Below are positions 59,938-64,000 of a stretch of 64,000 bases of DNA, in pieces (the first letter of the stretch is position 1; the number at the start of each line of letters is the position of its first letter). The stretch covers positions 62,001-126,000 of the forward strand of contig JAFWEX010000105.1 in assembly GCA_017512705.1 (NCBI GenBank), given 5' to 3'. The position numbers were made by a program, and so were the translations under genes. The notes under the pieces were generated by a model, which searched no databases, had not been told where the DNA came from, and saw only the letters and a program-made list of their open reading frames with translations. Source of the DNA: Paenibacillus sp. (lineage in GTDB: Bacteria; Bacillota; Bacilli; Paenibacillales; Paenibacillaceae).

Positions 59938-61869
59938 TTATAACATAGCGTTCCGTACAATTTTTTTGTAATAGCCAAACGTGAAGAAAGCGAACAGGAA
60001 ATAGATAGCGGCATAAGCTCCCATCGAAATCATCGCAGGGATCGTATCGTCTGAAAGAGTTATGAAGTAACTTGCCTTGACTGCATAGACCGAATGAGTT
60101 ATTCCAATAGACAGCGGTAGCAGAAACACCAGCATTTGCTTTCGCAAAATTCCTTTCATAATCATCTTTTCATCGAAACCAAGCTGACGCAAAGTTCTAA
60201 AACTCTGTTTTTCTTGCTCTGCTTCGCTCATCTGTTTAAAGTAGAGAATGCTGCCGGTTGAAGCAAGAAAAGCAAGTCCCAGAAAGGCAGCTATAAAAAT
60301 TATTAATCCGGATTGTTGGAGCATACTTGTGTAGCGGGAATAATAGTCTGCCGAATAATATTCATTCGTGTTATATTTCTGATAGAGGGTGGAAGCCAGC
60401 GCGAGTTCCTTATCGTCCGGGACTAGAAATGTATCTATCTGAACTCGTTCAAACCCGTCCATATCGGACATTCTCCTCTCAACTTCTTCCAAGGTGGCTT
60501 CAGACACCAACATTTGTCTACCTGATATTCCGGCATTCACGATATTTTCCAAGAGTATTTCATTCAAGGGATAACTCTTGATCTGTGTTTCTGAACGCAG
60601 TTCAATCGTAGTTGGATATCGCTTGGTGAGATCAATGTCATCATATGCGCTCAGAGCAGAAGCATCATATTCTATTGCCTCGCCATAGTCAGGTACAGAG
60701 ACATCTCTGCCCGATTTTTGCAACTGTTCAGCCGAAAGCCATAGAAGCGAGCCTTCTCTAAACCCGGGCTCAATCAACGGATCCAGAACAACGCCAGTAG
60801 TCCGGAACGTATTGATAGTATGGTGATTGTAATGAATCCCTTTGCTCTCCAGCTCGGCTGTAAACGCATCTGCATCCTGCTGGTTATTTTCAATTGCGAA
60901 GTCATATGGATAATCTTTGCGGGTGACTTGCTCTACAGAGTAGTAGATAGAATACGCCATGGTAACCAGTGAAAGGGTTAGAGCTGATAGGATAGTAATT
61001 AATGTAAGCGAGTTGGCATTTGATTTCATACGGTGCATCAGCGGAGCAAGCGATAGACTGTTGTACAAGCCCAGATGTCCTTTTTTACGTTTGCGGAACC
61101 AGTAGAGACACCATCGGATCGTCACCCTGAATAAGATATAAGTTCCTATTATTGTAGACGCCATGACCAGCAGCGCATTAAACACCAATTGTTCATCTAC
61201 CATATGGCCTGATAAATCATACCCGTAGCCAATCAATATAACACCAAGTACAGCGATTATAGCCGTAAAAATAGAGGGTCGTTTGCTGATGAGATCAGGC
61301 TGCTTATCCGCCTGGAATAAGCCGAGCAGGGTTCTGCGATTGATCATTACCACCATCTGAATAGAAGTAATAATAATGACGAGAATGAATACTACGGTCG
61401 TTTCTAGCGCTGCCAGTACAGAAAAGTCTATCGAAGGCAGACCGTTCAAGTTGAGCAGATTCATCAAAATCAGGACAAACAGACGGGATACGAGTGCTCC
61501 GCAGATGACCCCTGTTATCAAAGCGCCCAAACCTAGCAATATATTTTCAAGGAGTAAATAACGGATAATCCAACCCTTAGAAAGCCCTATGAGCTGATAT
61601 AATCCAAATTCTCGGCTACGTCTTCGTAGGAATATGCTGTTAGAGGAAATAGCAAAGATCCCTATGATGACCATAAGCAGGACCGCTGCAAACTGAAAGG
61701 CTGTAGTGAAGTTTGCACTTGAATCCAGCATATTCTGTACCTGTTGATCATACTTGAGGGAAGAAAAGATGAAGAACAGGCTCATACTGAAAATCATTGC
61801 GAAGAAATACAGATAGTATTGCTTCACATTTTGCCGCATACTGCGGAAGACCAGATTAAATACCGTCAA
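59938..61869 (-). CDS. BceB/YxdM-type antimicrobial-peptide ABC permease
   Basis: 643 residues, ten predicted helices of the FtsX superfamily. It opens with '[20 protein letters not shown]' and has '[23 protein letters not shown]' (split) in the first membrane block. A large extracellular domain of about 220 residues sits between helices 7 and 8 (about residues 315-530), which in BceB-type permeases is the peptide-sensing part. It both removes peptide from its target and signals to the partner kinase. It starts at TTG 61869, overlapping the ATPase gene by 14 nt. Confidence 0.9.
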   Translation of the reverse strand: MTVFNLVFRSMRQNVKQYYLYFFAMIFSMSLFFIFSSLKYDQQVQNMLDSSANFTTAFQFAAVLLMVIIGIFAISSNSIFLRRRSREFGLYQLIGLSKGWIIRYLLLENILLGLGALITGVICGALVSRLFVLILMNLLNLNGLPSIDFSVLAALETTVVFILVIIITSIQMVVMINRRTLLGLFQADKQPDLISKRPSIFTAIIAVLGVILIGYGYDLSGHMVDEQLVFNALLVMASTIIGTYILFRVTIRWCLYWFRKRKKGHLGLYNSLSLAPLMHRMKSNANSLTLITILSALTLSLVTMAYSIYYSVEQVTRKDYPYDFAIENNQQDADAFTAELESKGIHYNHHTINTFRTTGVVLDPLIEPGFREGSLLWLSAEQLQKSGRDVSVPDYGEAIEYDASALSAYDDIDLTKRYPTTIELRSETQIKSYPLNEILLENIVNAGISGRQMLVSEATLEEVERRMSDMDGFERVQIDTFLVPDDKELALASTLYQKYNTNEYYSADYYSRYTSMLQQSGLIIFIAAFLGLAFLASTGSILYFKQMSEAEQEKQSFRTLRQLGFDEKMIMKGILRKQMLVFLLPLSIGITHSVYAVKASYFITLSDDTIPAMISMGAYAAIYFLFAFFTFGYYKKIVRNAML

Positions 61870-62641
61870 TATTATCGCCCCCTAGTACAGCCTGCACATC
61901 AATGATTTCCTTAAAAAACGACTGTCTGGATTTCTCCCCCCGGTACAATTCGGAATAAATCTTCCCGTCTTTTAGAAAGACCACACGGTTACAATAGCTG
62001 GATGCAACCGGATCGTGTGTGACCATGATAATAGTGACCTCTCTAGCCCGGTTCACCTCATCCATTACGGACAACAACGATGATGCAGACTTGGAATCCA
62101 GGGCACCCGTTGGCTCATCTGCAAAGATGATGGAAGGCTGATGGATCAACGCCCGTCCGGCTGCAGTACGCTGTTTTTGCCCTCCTGATATTTCAAAGGG
62201 GTATTTCTCCGACAATTCCCGAATACCCAGTACATCTGCAATCGCTGTAAATTCTCTCTCCGCCCGCTTCTTACTTAGCTTGCTAAGTGATAACGGCAGA
62301 AGGATATTTTCCTTTACCGTCAACGTATCAAGAAGATTGTAATCCTGAAAGATGAAGCCAAGCTTGTTACGACGGAACGTGGAAAGGGCGGTGTTGGTCA
62401 TGGCGGATATATCTTCATTATCAATTAATATTGTACCGTCGGTCGTCCGGTCAATCGTCGCAAGCACGTTTAGCAAAGTGGTTTTTCCGGAACCGGAGGG
62501 ACCCATAATGCCGACAAACTCTTTACGCAGAACGCGTAAATTAATGCCTTTCAGTACATGTTGGCTGCTGCCCCTTGAGCCATACGCTTTATGAACATTG
62601 CGGGCATGTAATACGGTATTTTGTTCATTCATTTCATTCAT
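61856..62641 (-). CDS. BceA/YxdL-type ABC ATPase
   Basis: 261 residues with Walker A '[18 protein letters not shown]', Q-loop '[14 protein letters not shown]', signature '[16 protein letters not shown]' and Walker B '[16 protein letters not shown]', the LolD/MacB-like sequence type of Bce modules. It energises the permease downstream. GGGAGG lies 7-12 nt before the ATG. It is separated from the kinase gene by a terminator, and a regulator-like box lies in the gap, so the transporter has its own inducible promoter. Confidence 0.92.
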   Translation of the reverse strand: MNEMNEQNTVLHARNVHKAYGSRGSSQHVLKGINLRVLRKEFVGIMGPSGSGKTTLLNVLATIDRTTDGTILIDNEDISAMTNTALSTFRRNKLGFIFQDYNLLDTLTVKENILLPLSLSKLSKKRAEREFTAIADVLGIRELSEKYPFEISGGQKQRTAAGRALIHQPSIIFADEPTGALDSKSASSLLSVMDEVNRAREVTIIMVTHDPVASSYCNRVVFLKDGKIYSELYRGEKSRQSFFKEIIDVQAVLGGDNIDGI

Positions 62642-62708
62642 GGTGAACCTCCCATATCTGGTTATAGGTTAAGTTTACGTGCAAATATCCTTGGTGTCGC
62701 ACGTTTAG

Positions 62709-62744
62709 GGTGACGAGTTGAAGCGGAAGGTGACGAATTTGTCA
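62709..62744 (-). promoter_or_regulatory. Candidate BceR/YxdJ-type operator upstream of the transporter genes
   Basis: TGACGAATTTGTCA (62731-62744) fits the Bce-type box TNACA-N4-TGTNA with one mismatch. In addition GGTGACGA occurs at 62709-62716 and 62729-62736, exactly 20 bp apart. A clear -35/-10 pair was not found. Confidence 0.45.
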
Positions 62745-62752
62745 GGTTAAAC

Positions 62753-62774
62753 AAAAAAAACCAAGTTGCCTTGG
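62753..62774 (-). terminator. Terminator after the kinase gene
   Basis: On the - strand CCAAGGCAACTTGG (5-bp stem CCAAG/CTTGG) is followed by eight T. Confidence 0.75.
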
Positions 62775-62778
62775 CTAT

Positions 62779-63822
62779 TCATAGCGGGATAGTATTCACT
62801 TGTTCTCTTCTGACGGTCTCGAATGCATTCGGATCTGTAAAAGTCATTCGCATTGTTGTACCTTGCGGCTGGCTGGAGGTAACTTGAAGTGTAATTCCTA
62901 TTTTGGCTGCAACGGTTTGGGCAAGATAGAGGCCGAGTCCAGTAGCGGCATTATGAATCCTTCCATTCCCGCCAGTAAAACCTTTATCAAATATACGTGG
63001 CAAGTCATGAGGCAGTATTCCCGGGCCCTCGTCAATGATGTCCAAGAAGACATTCTCTTGTTCTGTAACAGCTGTCCTGAACGTGAGTGACTTGTCGGAA
63101 GGACTATATTTGATGGCATTGGTCAGGATCTGTCTAATGATGAAACGGCACCATTTACGGTCTGTAACAACAGTGGCATCTTGGCCTTCAATACTGACTG
63201 CCAGGTTTTTTTCCATACACCAGGGTGCCAGTTCCTGGATTTCTTCTATTGCGAGACGTTGTACAGAGAGCCTTTCAAGGACGTAGTCTGATTCCAGGGC
63301 AGGAAGGCGTGTCATGTACAGTTGCCGTTCAACAAGCAGATGAATCCGAAGCCACTCGGACTCAATTTTACTTATATCCGGGTTATGTTCTGCGTCCATA
63401 ATCAGTTTCATAGCGGTAAGAGGGGTCTTGATTTCATGAATCCAGGAGGCAGTAAAATCATTCTCGATCAGTTGCGCTTCTTTCACTTGAGAAATCATTT
63501 GTTTGAAATGGATTGATGCCTCTTTTAATAGGTTGTCCGTTATCTTATCTAATTCATTGTCAGGGTGTGGGAGACTCTCAAACCAGTTCGTTTGCATGTC
63601 TTTTTGTAGCTTAGCAACTGCTTCCAGATACCTGGTTTCTTTCTTATATCGCCAAATGAAAAATAAAACAAATAATATAATATAAAGCGAATTCAAGTAT
63701 ATGAAAGAGGTGGGTTCAACACTTACTCCCTGATCGAAAAGTATAAGCAGGTCAGTCAAACCTAGTAAGCCGATAAACAACAGGATCCAGCTTTTTTTTG
63801 AAATAACGTAACGTATGAACAT
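62779..63822 (-). CDS. Intramembrane-sensing histidine kinase (BceS/YxdK type)
   Basis: 347 residues. Two N-terminal helices (about 12-30 and 40-58) are joined by a loop of only about ten residues, the mark of intramembrane-sensing kinases that detect their transporter's activity and not the peptide itself. HisKA follows with 'FTASWIHEIKTPLTAMKLIMD' (split), then HATPase ('QILTNAIKYSPSD', 'DEGPGILPHDL', 'ATGLGLYLAQTVA'). ATG 63822 follows TAGGAGGAA. It pairs with the regulator cut by the window end. Confidence 0.92.
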   Translation of the reverse strand: MFIRYVISKKSWILLFIGLLGLTDLLILFDQGVSVEPTSFIYLNSLYIILFVLFFIWRYKKETRYLEAVAKLQKDMQTNWFESLPHPDNELDKITDNLLKEASIHFKQMISQVKEAQLIENDFTASWIHEIKTPLTAMKLIMDAEHNPDISKIESEWLRIHLLVERQLYMTRLPALESDYVLERLSVQRLAIEEIQELAPWCMEKNLAVSIEGQDATVVTDRKWCRFIIRQILTNAIKYSPSDKSLTFRTAVTEQENVFLDIIDEGPGILPHDLPRIFDKGFTGGNGRIHNAATGLGLYLAQTVAAKIGITLQVTSSQPQGTTMRMTFTDPNAFETVRREQVNTIPL

Positions 63823-63836
63823 CTCATCTATTCCTC

Positions 63837-64000
63837 CTATAAAGTCACGGCTATATAACCCATCCCTTTCTTTGTTACAATGGCGTCTGAAAGTCCAAGC
63901 ACTTCTAACTTCTGGCGTAAACGTGTGATATTGGCGGTAAGTGTATTGTCATTTACGAACTGTTCATCTTCCCATAGCTTACGAATCAGGTCATGACGTG
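63837..64000 (-). CDS. OmpR-family response regulator (YxdJ/BceR type), C-terminal part only
   Basis: The frame enters from the window end and stops at TAG (63837-63839). It encodes the last 53 or so residues of a winged-helix domain: 'LIRKLWEDEQFVNDNTLT', 'NITRLRQKLEVLGL' and 'TKKGMGYIAV'. The wing ending (KGxGYxA) and the 'VNDNTLTANITRLRQKLE' type of recognition helix are typical of BceR/YxdJ regulators. The receiver domain lies outside the window. Confidence 0.85.
   Translation of the reverse strand, partial: RHDLIRKLWEDEQFVNDNTLTANITRLRQKLEVLGLSDAIVTKKGMGYIAVTL

Noticed and set aside
59563-63822. The Bce/Yxd-type module as the dedicated immunity system of the lanthipeptide
   Set aside because: The lanthipeptide locus already has lanFEG, and this module lies over 30 kb away with its own regulators. 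Cross-talk is possible but not indicated by sequence.
1-64000. CRISPR arrays, rRNA, tRNA, prophage or intact insertion sequences
   Set aside because: No regularly spaced repeats, tRNA cloverleaf, rRNA stretch, phage structural genes or transposase motifs were found on either strand by reading.

Overview
The window looks like a chromosomal segment of a Paenibacillus-type member of the Bacillota. The evidence is strong AGGAGG-type ribosome binding sites, frequent TTG and GTG starts, sigma-A promoters, GlnR, CcpA (cre) and CsoR operators of the Bacillus type, and B. subtilis-like gene sets (glnQHMP, ycnIJ, csoR-copZ-copA, yxdJKLM-yxeA). No rRNA, tRNA, CRISPR array or intact transposase was seen. 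No database search could be run, so all family names come from motifs read by eye.

Layout. 1-5.2 kb: a carbohydrate-type ABC importer operon (binding protein cut by the window edge, two permeases) interleaved with an unusual TIM-barrel-like protein and an FAD-dependent oxidoreductase. 5.3-7.7 kb: rsgA plus an aminoglycoside-phosphotransferase-fold kinase, behind a roughly 300-nt leader with a 10-codon reading frame and tandem terminator-like hairpins. 8.5-11.9 kb: a glnQHMP-type amino-acid importer with a GlnR/TnrA box centred near -50. 12.1-14.9 kb: an intracellular-type GH28 pectinase and an AraC regulator whose promoter carries a cre site. 15-17.2 kb: a DUF985 cupin and a DUF445 membrane protein.

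17.3-28.6 kb: a complete class II lanthipeptide locus. An immunity transporter (lanFEG) plus a YxeA-family protein run leftward. A two-component system (lanRK), a precursor peptide of the lacticin-481 type (lanA), the synthetase lanM and the protease/exporter lanT run rightward. The precursor has an extra Cys compared with lacticin 481, and a six-residue acidic stretch after its GA cleavage site.

28.7-32.6 kb: two tandem pairs of a small lipoprotein and a lipase whose C-terminus is a WXG100-like helical domain, followed by a small helical protein. This resembles type VII-secreted lipase toxins with reversed domain order (TslA), their lipoprotein immunity proteins (TilA) and helical helpers. 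One lipoprotein appears to start at ATT.

32.6-37 kb: ycnI/ycnJ-like copper genes and a DegS/LiaS-type two-component system. 37.3-42.1 kb: a GGDEF plus HD-GYP cyclic-di-GMP protein, a 34-residue membrane peptide, a DUF5317 protein and an unassigned exported protein. 42.2-48.8 kb: a BMP-family nucleoside-type ABC importer in two transcription units, a YuiH-like molybdopterin enzyme and a nucleoside phosphorylase, which together suggest nucleoside salvage. 50.9-54.4 kb: csoR, copZ and copA with two matching CsoR operators. 54.5-57.3 kb: an ABC-2-like membrane protein, a TetR regulator and a nitroreductase. 57.4-59.3 kb: a decaying patch with a response regulator, the stump of its kinase and remnants of a binding protein. 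59.5-64 kb: a Bce/Yxd-type peptide-sensing and detoxification module, including a second YxeA protein; its response regulator runs off the window end.
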